Source: Streptomyces abyssomicinicus (GTDB taxonomy: Bacteria; Actinomycetota; Actinomycetes; Streptomycetales; Streptomycetaceae). From it: a DNA stretch of 64,000 nucleotides. Positions 1 through 8,166 of the stretch are shown here, piece by piece. Location of the stretch: the NCBI RefSeq assembly GCF_008974245.1, contig NZ_BBZI01000005.1, positions 344,180 to 408,179 on the forward strand, in the 5' to 3' direction. The first letter of the stretch is position 1; each line of letters opens with the position of its first letter. A program made the translations under genes and the position numbers. The notes under the pieces were generated by a model, which saw nothing but the letters and a program-made list of their open reading frames with translations, ran no database searches and was not told the origin of the DNA.

Positions 1-350
1 AGGGCTGCGACACCGGCGACTGCGGGGCCTGCACCGTCCTGGTCGACGGGCTGCCCGTGCACAGCTGCTTGTACCCCGCCCACCGCGTGGACGGACGCGC
101 GGTCACCACCGTCGAAGGCCTGGCCGGGGAGCACCTCCACCCGGCGCAGGAGGCGTTCGCCGAGGCCCGCGCCTACCAGTGCGGCTACTGCACCCCCGGC
201 TTCGTCGTGACCACGGCCGCGCTGACACCCGGGCAGGCCGACGACCCGGCAGAGGCGTTCAAGGGCAACCTGTGCCGCTGCACCGGATACCGCGCCCTGA
301 CACAGGCGGCCCGTGCGGCCCGCCGGGGCCCTCCCGGAGCCGTACCCGAG

Positions 351-416
351 GGTGAGGCCCGTGCCGTGCCCGACGGTGAGGCCCGTGCCGTGCCCGACGG
401 TGAGGCCCGTGCTGTC
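351..416 (+). repeat. 24-bp tandem repeat in the inter-domain linker
   Basis: GGTGAGGCCCGTGCCGTGCC starts a 24-bp unit present in 2.75 copies (351, 375, 399). It encodes GEARAVPD repeats between the 2Fe-2S and Mo domains, so the linker length is probably variable among strains. Confidence 0.9.
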
Positions 417-2332
417 GTCACCGGCACCGCCCGGTTCACCCTCGACGACCCGCCGCCCGGCGGCCTGCTGCACCTCGCGGTGGTGCGTTCGCCGCACGCC
501 CACGCCCGGATCGTCTCCGTCGACACCACCGCCGCCCTGGCCGCCCTGGGGGTGCACGCCGTGCTCACCCACCACGACGCCCCGGCCACCCGCTGCTCGA
601 CCGCCCCGGCGACGACCCCGCCGACACCCGCGTCCTCGACGACGTGGTCCGCCACGTCGGCATGCGCGTCGCCGCGGTGGTGGCCGAGAGCCCCGCCGCC
701 GCCGAGCGGGCGGCCCGGCTGGTCGACGTGGTGTACGAGCCGCTCCCCGCCGTCCTCGACCCGGAGGAGGCGCTACGGCCCGACGCGCCACGGGTCCACC
801 CCGACGGCAACATCGTCCACGAGGTCCACCGGCGGGCCGGCGACCCGGACCGCGGGCTCGCGGAGGCGGACGTGGTGCACGAGGCGGTGTTCGGCAGCCC
901 GCGCGCCCAGCACACCGCCCTGGAGTGCCACGCCACCCGCGCCTGGACCGACCCCGACGGCCGCCTGCGCGTGCACACCGCGACCCAGGCGCCGCACCTC
1001 GTCCGCCGCACCCTGTGCCGGATCTTCGGACTGCCCGAGGAGCGGGTCAGGGTCACCGCCGGGCGGCTCGGCGGGGCGTTCGGCGGCAAGCAGGAGATGC
1101 TCACCGAGGACCTCGCCGTGCTCGCCGCGCTGCGCACCGGCCGCCCGGTCCAGTGGGAGTTCACCCGGACCGAGGAACTCACCGCCGCGACCGTCCGCCA
1201 CCCCTTCCGGATCCGCGTCACGCTCGGCGTACGCCGGGACGGACGGCTCACCGGCGTCAGGATCCGCGCGGTGGCCGACACCGGTGCCCACGGCAACCAC
1301 GGCCCCGCCGTCCTCGACGCCGCCTGCACGGCCGCCGTCCTGCTGCTGGACTGCCCGGACGTCGCCGTGGACGGGTACAGCGTCCGCACCCACCACGTCC
1401 CCTCCGGCGCCTTCCGCGGCTACGGCGCCGGACAGGCCGCCCACGCCGTGCAGAGCGCCCTCGACGACCTCGCCCGTCTCCTGCGCCTCGACCCCCTGGA
1501 ACTGCGCCGCCGGGTCCACCCGCCCGCCGGCGGGTCCTCGCCCGTCGCGGGCAGCCCCGGACGGCCGCCTGTCGTCGACGACGGGCTCGCCCGGTGCGTC
1601 GAGGTCCTCGCCGAGGCCCGGGAACGCCGCCGCCGGGACCGCCCGGACGGCCTCCCGCCCGGTGCGGCGATCGGCGAGGGCCTGGCGTTCGCCGCCCAGC
1701 CGACCCTGCCCGGCGACGGCCACATCGCCGAGGCGGCGGTGACACTACGAGACGACGGCCACTACGAACTGTCCACTGGCGCACCGGAGTTCGGCAGCGG
1801 GACCGGACCGGTGCTGCGCCGCCTCGCGGCCGCCGCGCTCGGTGTCGCGCCCGAGCGGGTGCGCCACCGGCAGGCCGACACCGACCTGCTCGGCCACGAC
1901 ACCGGCGGCTACGGCTCCACCGGCGTGCTGCTCACCGGCAAGGCCGTCGAACGGGCCTGCCGGGCCCTGCGGGACCGCATGGCCGAGAACCCCGGACGCC
2001 CGGTGTCCGCCACCGGGCGCGCCCCGGCCGACGAACTGCCGCTGGGCGTCGCGGCGTGCGCGCAGTGGTTCCGGGTCGCCGTCGACCCGGCGACCGGGGT
2101 CGTGCGGGTGCTGGACAGCGTGCACGTGGTTGACGCGGGACGGGTGCTGGACGCGGAGCGGTGCCGTGACCAGGTCGAGGGGGCCGTCACCCAGGGAGCG
2201 GGCCTCGCCCTGTGGGAGGAACTGCGTACCGACCCGCACGGCCGCGTCGCCAACGACAGCCTGCGCGGCTACACCGTGCCCCGGCTCGGCGACCTCCCGC
2301 CCACCGAGGTGCACCTGGTCACCGCCGACGGT

Positions 2333-2368
2333 GGTGCCGGTGCCGGTGCCGGTGCCGGTGCCGGTGCC
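2333..2368 (+). repeat. GGTGCC hexanucleotide repeat (six copies)
   Basis: Six perfect GGTGCC units encode a Gly-Ala run inside the C-terminal part of the Mo domain. A slippage-prone microsatellite; the unit is a multiple of three, so changes in copy number would not alter the frame. Confidence 0.9.
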
Positions 2369-2554
2369 GAGGGTGACGGGGCGATGCTCTCCGTGCCCAA
2401 GCCGGTGAGCGAGCTGCCCTTCAACCCCGTCGCCCCGGCGCTCGCCAACGCGGTCAGGGACGCCATCGGGGTGCGCCTCACGGACCTGCCGCTGCGTGCG
2501 GACGCCGTGTGGGCGGTGCTGCGCGACCGTGCGGGGGAGGACCCGGAATGACAC

Positions 2555-2589
2555 GGGACGGCCGCCGCTCGGACGCGGGCGGCCGTCCC
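2555..2589. terminator. Bidirectional terminator hairpin between convergent genes
   Basis: Perfect 12-bp arms GGGACGGCCGCC (2555-2566) and GGCGGCCGTCCC (2578-2589) with an 11-nt loop, between the stop codons of the hydroxylase gene and panD. No T tract, as is usual in streptomycetes. Confidence 0.75.
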
Positions 2590-2594
2590 GCCGT

Positions 2595-3023
2595 TCAGGC
2601 GGGTCGGACCCCGACGGCCTGCGGGCTGCGGCGCTGGTCGGTGCCCGGCACGGGCTCGGAGGCGTCGGAGCCCAGCGCCACGATCCGGTTCGCCTCGTCC
2701 ACGTGCACCACCCGCGGCTTCAGCGCCCGCGCCTCGGCGTCGTCGACCTGGGCGTAGCTGATGAGGATCACCAGGTCGCCGGGGTGGACGAGGTGGGCGG
2801 CGGCGCCGTTGATGCCGATCACGCCGGACCCGCGCTCACCCGCGATGGTGTAGGTCTCCAGGCGGGCGCCGTTGGTGATGTCGACGATGTGCACGAGCTC
2901 GCCGGGCAGCAGGTCGGCGGCGTCCAGCAGGTCGGCGTCGACGGTCACCGATCCCACGTAGTGCAGGTCGGCCTGGGTGACCGTGGCGCGGTGGATCTTG
3001 GACTTGAACATGGTGCGCAGCAT
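2595..3023 (-). CDS. panD: Aspartate 1-decarboxylase proenzyme
   Basis: Decarboxylates L-aspartate to beta-alanine for pantothenate and CoA synthesis. The 142-residue protein begins [16 protein letters not shown] and carries the self-cleavage site Gly24-Ser25 (HYVGS) at exactly the position used in the E. coli enzyme; cleavage turns Ser25 into the pyruvoyl cofactor. The conserved [19 protein letters not shown] segment follows. The ATG at 3023 has GGGAG five bases upstream; the longer in-frame extension lacks family similarity and was not used. The gene stands alone, not next to panB or panC, between convergent and divergent neighbours. Assignment is secure. Confidence 0.96.
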   Translation of the reverse strand: MLRTMFKSKIHRATVTQADLHYVGSVTVDADLLDAADLLPGELVHIVDITNGARLETYTIAGERGSGVIGINGAAAHLVHPGDLVILISYAQVDDAEARALKPRVVHVDEANRIVALGSDASEPVPGTDQRRSPQAVGVRPA

Positions 3024-3391
3024 GCGAACTCCCGAGAATGACGGCTCCCTGCCCGCGGCGCGGGTCAAGGGCTGCCGCAAGGGTACCGCCGGGCGTGTCG
3101 CGACGTGAGCGGACGGAGGGGATGCGGCACAGCTCACGCGGGGGGTGTGGCGAGCCCGCCCGACGCCCGCGGCGCCGTCGCCGAAGAGGGCCGTGCGGCG
3201 GGGGCCGGGTTCGGCGGTCAGGCCGTAGCGCAGCAGGACGGCGACGTCGAGCCGGGCCGGCTCGACGTCGGTGCGGTTCGGCGAGGGGTGCCGACGTCCA
3301 TGGCGAGGCCTCGGGTGTCGTTTCCGCGACACGACCCGTGAGGGCCGCCGGGTCACGCGGGAGGGGCGTCGGCCGGAGCAGAATCGGCCGC
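3024..3391. other. Divergent intergenic region panD / dehydrogenase
   Basis: 368 bases with no convincing gene; the ORFs here lack ribosome sites and family similarity. It must hold the panD promoter (minus) and the promoter of the gene at 3392. One inverted repeat, GTGTCG-N6-CGACAC (3315-3332), lies about 60 bases before the plus-strand start and could be an operator. Confidence 0.5.
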
Positions 3392-4378
3392 ATGCTGGCC
3401 GCGTACATCGAAGAACTCGGTCCCCCCGACGTCATCCGGGTCGGAGAACTCCCCCCTCCCCGGCCGGGACCGTGCGACGTGCTCGTCGACGTCGAGGTGA
3501 CCGCCGTGAACCAGGTCGACACCTTCGTGCGCTCGGGAGCCTTCAGGACGCCGGTGCCCTTCCCGTTCGTCGTCGGACGGGACCTCGTCGGCACCGTCGC
3601 CGAGGCCGGGCCCGGCGCGCCGGGCTTCCGGCCCGGGGACCGTGTCTGGTGCAACAGCCTGGGCCACGCCGGGCGGCAGGGGGCCGCCGCGGAACAGGCC
3701 GTGGTGCCCGCGGACCGGCTGCACCGGCTGCCCGACGGCGTCGACGCCGTGGAGGCGGTGGCCCTCTCCCATCCCGCGTCGGCCGCCCACCTCGCGCTGT
3801 TCACCCACGGCGGGCTGCGGGCGGGGGAGACCGTCTGCGTCCTCGGCGCCGCCGGCAACGTGGGCAGCGCCGCCGTGGTGCTGGCCGCACGGGCCGGAGC
3901 GCGCGTGGTGGCCGTGGCCTCGGCACGGGACGCCGGCCACTGCCGCTCCCTCGGCGCCGGACACGTGGTCGACTACCGCGACCCCGACGCGCCCGCGCTG
4001 ATCCGCTCGGCCGCGCCCGGCGGGGTCGACCTGTACGTCGACACCTCGGGACACAACGACCTGGAGGAGGCGGTGGAACTGCTCGCCCCGCGCGGCCGCG
4101 TCGTGGTCCTGGCCGGCCTGCGCAGCCGGCCCGTGCTGCCGGCCGGACCGCTCTACCTGAAGGACGGGTCGGTGCGCGGCTTCACCATCTCCCACGCCCG
4201 GGCCGACGAGGTGGCCGAGGCGGCCGCCCGCGTAGGCGCCGTGATGGCCGAGGGACTGCTGCGCCCGCGGGCCGTCGAGGTCCTGCCGCTGAGCGCGGCG
4301 GCCGAGGCGCACCGCAGGATCGAGCGGGGCGAGGTGCGCGGCAAGCTGGTGCTGAGAGTGGCCGAACCCGCCGGGTGA
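3392..4378 (+). CDS. Zinc-independent quinone oxidoreductase / alcohol dehydrogenase-like protein (MDR family)
   Basis: A 328-residue medium-chain dehydrogenase/reductase. The N-terminal GroES-like domain (about 1-125) has the [16 protein letters not shown] segment typical of quinone oxidoreductases and lacks the Cys/His zinc ligands of true alcohol dehydrogenases. The Rossmann domain has [13 protein letters not shown] for NADPH. The C-terminus ends in [12 protein letters not shown], the family hallmark. It likely reduces a quinone or an enone with NADPH in the cytosol. GGAG lies at 3375-3378 before the ATG at 3392. The gene appears monocistronic; the poly-Cys leader region follows. The substrate cannot be predicted. 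Confidence 0.85.
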   Translation: MLAAYIEELGPPDVIRVGELPPPRPGPCDVLVDVEVTAVNQVDTFVRSGAFRTPVPFPFVVGRDLVGTVAEAGPGAPGFRPGDRVWCNSLGHAGRQGAAAEQAVVPADRLHRLPDGVDAVEAVALSHPASAAHLALFTHGGLRAGETVCVLGAAGNVGSAAVVLAARAGARVVAVASARDAGHCRSLGAGHVVDYRDPDAPALIRSAAPGGVDLYVDTSGHNDLEEAVELLAPRGRVVVLAGLRSRPVLPAGPLYLKDGSVRGFTISHARADEVAEAAARVGAVMAEGLLRPRAVEVLPLSAAAEAHRRIERGEVRGKLVLRVAEPAG

Positions 4379-4427
4379 GGGCGCCCGGGAGGGCCGCGCG
4401 CCAACTGCTCTGTCCGCATGGGGAGAT

Positions 4428-4507
4428 GATTCCGGAGGGAATTGATTCCCTGCATTTGGCGTGCATAAGATGCATGAGTGACGGCGAATCAAGAAAATGA
4501 TTCGCCG
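4428..4507. promoter_or_regulatory. Cluster of palindromes (GATTC/GAATC boxes) upstream of the sulfur operon
   Basis: In an AT-richer island there are AGGGAAT-TG-ATTCCCT (4436-4451), TGCAT-AAG-ATGCA (4462-4474) and CGGCGAATCA-N6-TGATTCGCCG (4482-4507), plus a GATTC half-site at 4428. They lie just before the leader ORF at 4537 and recur as GAATC-N4-GATTC and GAATCGATTC at 15023-15055. They look like binding sites of one regulator; which protein binds is not known. Confidence 0.55.
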
Positions 4508-4536
4508 CGATACGGATCAGAACGGGGAGGTGGATC

Positions 4537-4707
4537 ATGAGCGGGTACCTCGTGGAGGCATACGCGCGGTCCGTCTCCCCCCTCCCGGCCCCCGCGCCGG
4601 GCGCCGTGCCGCCGCAGGCCGACCGCGTTCGCGCGAGTGTGGTGCGGCTCAGCTGTTGTCGCTGTTGTTGTCGCCGCTGTTGTCCGGCTGACATCGCCTC
4701 CGTCTAG
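4537..4707 (+). CDS. Poly-cysteine short ORF, probable cysteine-responsive leader peptide
   Basis: A 56-codon ORF with an excellent ribosome site (GGGGAGG at 4524-4530, six bases before ATG). It begins MSGYLVEAYARSV, has a Pro/Ala-rich middle, and near the end reads SCCRCCCRRCCP: seven Cys at residues 40-49. All seven are TGT, the rare Cys codon in this genome. It lies 268 bases upstream of an ABC importer gene followed by rhodaneses and flavin monooxygenases. Poly-Cys upstream ORFs act as cysteine-responsive attenuators in mycobacteria, so ribosome stalling at the Cys run when cysteine is scarce would control the operon (inference). A Leu-rich frame over the same bases (4497-4691) lacks a comparable ribosome site. 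A RiPP precursor or metal-binding peptide is a less likely alternative. Confidence 0.7.
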   Translation: MSGYLVEAYARSVSPLPAPAPGAVPPQADRVRASVVRLSCCRCCCRRCCPADIASV

Positions 4708-4725
4708 CGACCGCGTCACCCTTCC

Positions 4726-4794
4726 GGCCGACGCGCGGCGCGCGCGGCCCTGCCTGTGTCAGGCCTTTCTCCGCTGAGTCCGATCCGTTCGGAC
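4726..4794 (+). promoter_or_regulatory. Candidate attenuator hairpins after the poly-Cys ORF
   Basis: Three successive stems follow the leader stop: GGCCG-a-CGCGC/GCGCGCGGCC (4726-4749), GCCTG-TGT-CAGGC followed by CTTTCT (4752-4770, terminator-like), and GTCCGA-TCCGT-TCGGAC (4778-4794). They fill the gap before the permease gene. An alternative pairing that would form only when the ribosome stalls was not worked out. Confidence 0.45.
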
Positions 4795-4975
4795 CGACAT
4801 GTTCTCGATCTCCTTCCGGCTTGCGGCGCCCTGCCGACGGCCGGCCGGCTACCGGTGCCCGCCGGGCGGTGGCGCGGATCATATTCGGGAACGGTCATGT
4901 GATCCACCCCCATTCTGCCGACGCGCACTCCGTCCCGCCGCGGACGTGGGGCGTCCGCCTGCGACCCGGAGCGTT

Positions 4976-6055
4976 ATGACCAACGTACTCACCCGAGCCC
5001 TCCCCGCCGTGCCACGCCGGGGCCGGCCGTCCCGGTCCCTGATCATCGGCGCCGGCCTGGTGGTGTCGCTGCTGTCCGTGGCGCTGTCGGTCGTCGTCGG
5101 TACGGCGGGCATTGGACTGGGCGACGTCTTCCACACGATCGCCATCCACCTCTTCGGCGTCCCGTCGACCGACAGCTTCCGCCGGACCGAGGTCATTGTC
5201 ACCGAACTCCGCCTGCCACGCGCTCTGTTGGCGTTCCTGGCCGGCGCGGCCCTGTCCGTCTCCGGGGTCGTCATGCAGGGGTTGCTGCGCAATCCGCTGG
5301 TCAGCCCCTACACCCTGGGGCTCTCACCGGCGGCGTCCTTCGGAGCGGCGCTGGCCATCATGCTCTCCAACAAGGCCGGGAACACGCCGTCCTCGCTCGT
5401 GACGATCCTCAGCGCCCTCGGCTTCAGCCTCGTCGTCTCCCTGATCGTGCTGGGCGTGGCGTCGATGAAGCGGATGAAGGCCGTGACCCTGCTCCTGGTC
5501 GGCATGGCGTTCTTCCAGCTCTTCGAGGCGCTCACCTCGGCCACCCAGTTCTTCGCCGACGAGAACACGCTGGCCGAGATCGTGCACTGGACCTTCGGCT
5601 CGGTGAACGACGCCACCTGGCACCAGGTGCTGGTCGTGTCCGTGCTGCTGGCGGTCACCCTGCCGTACCTGTTCGCCCGGGCCAAGGCCCTCAACGCCAT
5701 CGCGTTCGCCGGCGACGACGCGGCGGCCAGCCTCGGCGTCAACGTCAGCCGCACCCGCCTGGTCCTCATCGTGGTGGTGGTCGTCCTGACCGCGGTCGTC
5801 GTGTCCTTCACCGGTGTCATCGGCTTCGTGGGACTGGTCGGTCCGCACATCGCGCGCCTGGTGGTGGGCTCGGACCACCGCTACCTGCTGCCGTTCGGGG
5901 CCATCGCCGGCGGCCTGCTCATCCTCTACGCCGACGTGGTCGGCCGGGCCGTGCTGTCGCCGGTCGTGATCCCGGTCGGCATCGTCGTCGCGCTCATCGG
6001 CGCACCGCTGTTCATCAACCTCGTCCTGTCGAAGGGAACGCTGGCCCAGTCATGA
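4976..6055 (+). CDS. FecCD-family ABC transporter permease
   Basis: A 359-residue polytopic membrane protein of the FecCD/BtuC type (iron-siderophore, cobalamin and heme class). Visible family segments are LRLPRALLAFLAGAALSVSGVVMQGLLRNPLVSPYTLG and, near the C-terminus, TGVIGFVGLVGPHIARLVVG.DHRYLLP. The protein should form the homodimeric channel with the ATPase encoded next. The ATG at 4976 has GGAG four bases upstream; a 59-codon N-terminal extension is possible but is Cys/Pro-rich and not membrane-like. The stop overlaps the ATPase start (ATGA). It is the first structural gene behind the poly-Cys leader, which argues for control by sulfur supply rather than by iron alone. The ligand is unknown. 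Confidence 0.9.
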   Translation: MTNVLTRALPAVPRRGRPSRSLIIGAGLVVSLLSVALSVVVGTAGIGLGDVFHTIAIHLFGVPSTDSFRRTEVIVTELRLPRALLAFLAGAALSVSGVVMQGLLRNPLVSPYTLGLSPAASFGAALAIMLSNKAGNTPSSLVTILSALGFSLVVSLIVLGVASMKRMKAVTLLLVGMAFFQLFEALTSATQFFADENTLAEIVHWTFGSVNDATWHQVLVVSVLLAVTLPYLFARAKALNAIAFAGDDAAASLGVNVSRTRLVLIVVVVVLTAVVVSFTGVIGFVGLVGPHIARLVVGSDHRYLLPFGAIAGGLLILYADVVGRAVLSPVVIPVGIVVALIGAPLFINLVLSKGTLAQS

Positions 6056-6876
6056 CGCTCTCCGTCGAAGGCGTGGCCTTCTCCTACTCCCGCTCCCGCG
6101 CCGTGCTGCACGACGTGAACCTGACCGTACGACGAGGAGAGTTCGTGGGCCTGCTCGGCCCGAACGGCTCCGGCAAGTCGACGCTCACCAAACTCCTCGC
6201 CCGGGTCAACCGCCTGCGCACCGGGTCGATCAGTTTCGAGGACCGGCAACTCGGCCGGCTGCGGATGAGCGAACACGCCAAGGTGGTCGCCTACGTCCCG
6301 CAGTCGGGAGAGCCGACCTTCCAGCTGTCGGTACGCGAGTCGGTCCTGCTGGGCCGGACGCCGTACTTCGGCATGCGGCCGCGCCGCGCGGACTGGGAGG
6401 TCGTCGACGCCGCGATCGAACACATGGGGCTGACGGACATGGCCTCCCGCTCCGTGGGCGACCTCAGCGGCGGCCAGGCGCAGCGGGTGCTGGTCGCCCG
6501 GGCCGTCGCACAGGAGCCGGAGATCCTGCTCCTCGACGAACCCACCAGCGCGCTGGACCTGCGCTACCAGGTCGAGACCCTGCGCCACGTACGCGACCTG
6601 ACCCGCGGCCGGAACCTCGTCTCGCTGATCGCCATCCACGACCTCAACCTCGCGGCCCGCTTCTGCGACAAGGTCGCGATCCTCCAGGGCGGCCGGATCG
6701 TCGCGTTCGGCAGGCCGAACGAGGTCTACGACCGGGAACTGCTGGAGGAGGTCTACGGCCTCGAGGTCGACCTCTTCGAACGCGACGGCGCGGTCCAGGT
6801 GCACCCCGTCATCGAAGCCCGTCCCGGCACCGCACCGCACGGCCACGCACCGCTTCCCGCGTCCGCCCTGACCTGA
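6052..6876 (+). CDS. ABC transporter ATP-binding protein (FecE/BtuD-like)
   Basis: A 274-residue nucleotide-binding subunit. Walker A is GPNGSGKST (36-44), the signature is LSGGQ (138-142), Walker B is ILLLDEPTSALD (Asp162-Glu163), and the switch histidine follows in IAIHDLNLAARF. It powers the FecCD-type permease that it overlaps by four bases, with the lipoprotein gene 33 bases downstream. ATPases of this class serve siderophore, heme or cobalamin uptake, and the family alone does not fix the substrate. The neighbouring sulfurtransferases and monooxygenases suggest a sulfur-containing ligand. Confidence 0.93.
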   Translation: MTLSVEGVAFSYSRSRAVLHDVNLTVRRGEFVGLLGPNGSGKSTLTKLLARVNRLRTGSISFEDRQLGRLRMSEHAKVVAYVPQSGEPTFQLSVRESVLLGRTPYFGMRPRRADWEVVDAAIEHMGLTDMASRSVGDLSGGQAQRVLVARAVAQEPEILLLDEPTSALDLRYQVETLRHVRDLTRGRNLVSLIAIHDLNLAARFCDKVAILQGGRIVAFGRPNEVYDRELLEEVYGLEVDLFERDGAVQVHPVIEARPGTAPHGHAPLPASALT

Positions 6877-6909
6877 CGTTCCGCGTCGCCTTCACCCATG
6901 AGGAGAGAA

Positions 6910-8001
6910 GTGAACCATCCATCCACCCGCCGGCTGCGCGCGGTCGCCGCCGCGGCCCTGCTGACCGTCACCGCCCTGCTCGCGACCGCGTGCGGCGCCC
7001 AGAACGGCGACGACGGGACGGCCGGGCGGTCCGGAACACGGTCCGGCGCGTCCTTGGTCACCGTCACCGACAGCGCCGAGCGCACGGTCGAGTTCCCGGA
7101 CGGCCCGGTCGGCAAGGTCGCCCTCGTCGGCGGCTTCAACGTCGACCTCGCGCTGGCCCTCGGCGCCCGCGACCAGATCGTCGGCATCGACGACAAGACG
7201 ATCGCGCAGGAGAACTTCGCCGACTTCCCCTCGAGCCTGTCCATCGGGGCGAGTTCCGACGCGCTGAACTACGAACGCATCATCCAGAGCGGCGCGGAGG
7301 CCGTGGTGATGTACGGCAACCAGCCGTGGCAGGCCGCGGAGTCGTCGCTGAAGTCGTCCGGCGTGCAGGTGCTGGTCGTGAGCTCCTGGGTGGCCCAGGA
7401 CTGGAAGACCAACGTGGAACTCCTCGGCAAGGTGCTGGGGCGCGACAAGGAGGCCGCCAAGGTGCTGGCCTTCACCGACAAGGTCGAGGCGCTCACCGCC
7501 CGGGCCGGCAAGGAGCAGACCCGGGCCACCGCCTACTACGAGGACAAGGCGGGCCGGACCAGCGGCGAGGAGGGCGGCAAGACCCTGGCGTTCGGCCAGG
7601 CCAACGTCCGGAGCATCTTCGCCGACAGCCCGGGCAACACCATCGACTCCGAGCCGGCCGCGGTGCTGGCGGCGGACCCCGACGTCATCGTCGTGGAGAC
7701 CGACAACGTGTACGGCGGGCGGTCCGAGGCGGAGTACGAGGAGATCGCCGACAAGCTGCTCGCCCGGCCGGGCTGGAAGAAGCTGAAGGCCGTCCGCAAC
7801 GGCAAGCTGTTCCTCTTCAACCCCTGGGCGTTCGACCTGGCGGGCAACCAGATCTCGCCGCTCTTCTTCGCGACGTTCGCCTACCCTGACCGCTACCAGG
7901 ACGTAGACCCGCTGTCCGTCGTGGAGGAGTGGTCCAAGGACTACATCGGCGCCACGGAGTTCACGCCACAGGGCTACGTGTATCAGGTGGAGGCGCAGTG
8001 A
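6910..8001 (+). CDS. ABC transporter substrate-binding lipoprotein (FecB/TroA-like fold)
   Basis: An exported lipoprotein of 363 residues with a basic N-terminus, hydrophobic core and lipobox LLATAC. The mature protein has the class III binding-protein layout: VTDSAERTVEFPDGPVGKVALVGG opening, then IQSGAEAVVMYGN and a C-terminal lobe with ADPDVIVVETDN. It should capture the ligand outside the membrane for the preceding permease and ATPase. The GTG at 6910 has AGGAGA just upstream; an ATG at 6898 would also fit but has no ribosome site. The gene order permease-ATPase-binding protein is reversed from the common one. A 165-base gap separates it from the regulator gene. Confidence 0.9.
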   Translation: MNHPSTRRLRAVAAAALLTVTALLATACGAQNGDDGTAGRSGTRSGASLVTVTDSAERTVEFPDGPVGKVALVGGFNVDLALALGARDQIVGIDDKTIAQENFADFPSSLSIGASSDALNYERIIQSGAEAVVMYGNQPWQAAESSLKSSGVQVLVVSSWVAQDWKTNVELLGKVLGRDKEAAKVLAFTDKVEALTARAGKEQTRATAYYEDKAGRTSGEEGGKTLAFGQANVRSIFADSPGNTIDSEPAAVLAADPDVIVVETDNVYGGRSEAEYEEIADKLLARPGWKKLKAVRNGKLFLFNPWAFDLAGNQISPLFFATFAYPDRYQDVDPLSVVEEWSKDYIGATEFTPQGYVYQVEAQ

Positions 8002-8166
8002 CCCGGCGCGTCCGGACGGGACCCGTGCCGGTCCGGCCCCGGACGCGCCCCCTGCCGTGCCACGAGGAGCAGAAGAGAGGGGCAGCGCCCGCCGGCCCGG
8101 CCCGCCGTGACGCCCGAACCGGCGCACGGACCGACCGGCCCGAGGACCACGCGGGCGAGAGAGACG

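Larger units (their letters stand above)
3..2551 (+). pseudogene. Xanthine dehydrogenase-like 2Fe-2S/molybdopterin hydroxylase, 5'-truncated and frameshifted
   Basis: The gene enters from the left edge. The first part encodes a ferredoxin-type 2Fe-2S domain ([10 protein letters not shown]) and the second 2Fe-2S domain (QCGYCTPG, then NLCRCTGY). A linker leads straight into the molybdopterin large subunit, so this is an iron-sulfur/Mo fusion without a FAD domain. The coding frame changes near position 591: upstream it reads [11 protein letters not shown], downstream [19 protein letters not shown], which join smoothly in family sequences. One base is therefore missing. The Mo domain keeps [22 protein letters not shown] and the SELPFNP region that should hold the catalytic Glu. 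In this family such enzymes hydroxylate purines or aldehydes; the substrate cannot be told here. The frameshift may be a true lesion or an assembly error. Confidence 0.75.

Noticed and set aside
3024..3356. N-terminal extension of PanD to 253 residues
   Set aside because: The family starts at MLRTMFKSK with a good ribosome site, and the Gly24-Ser25 cleavage position fits only this start.
4497..4691. Leucine-rich frame (LLSLLLSPLLSG end) overlapping the poly-Cys ORF
   Set aside because: No ribosome site before its ATG, whereas the poly-Cys frame has GGGGAGG at good spacing. A leucine attenuator has no link to the downstream genes.
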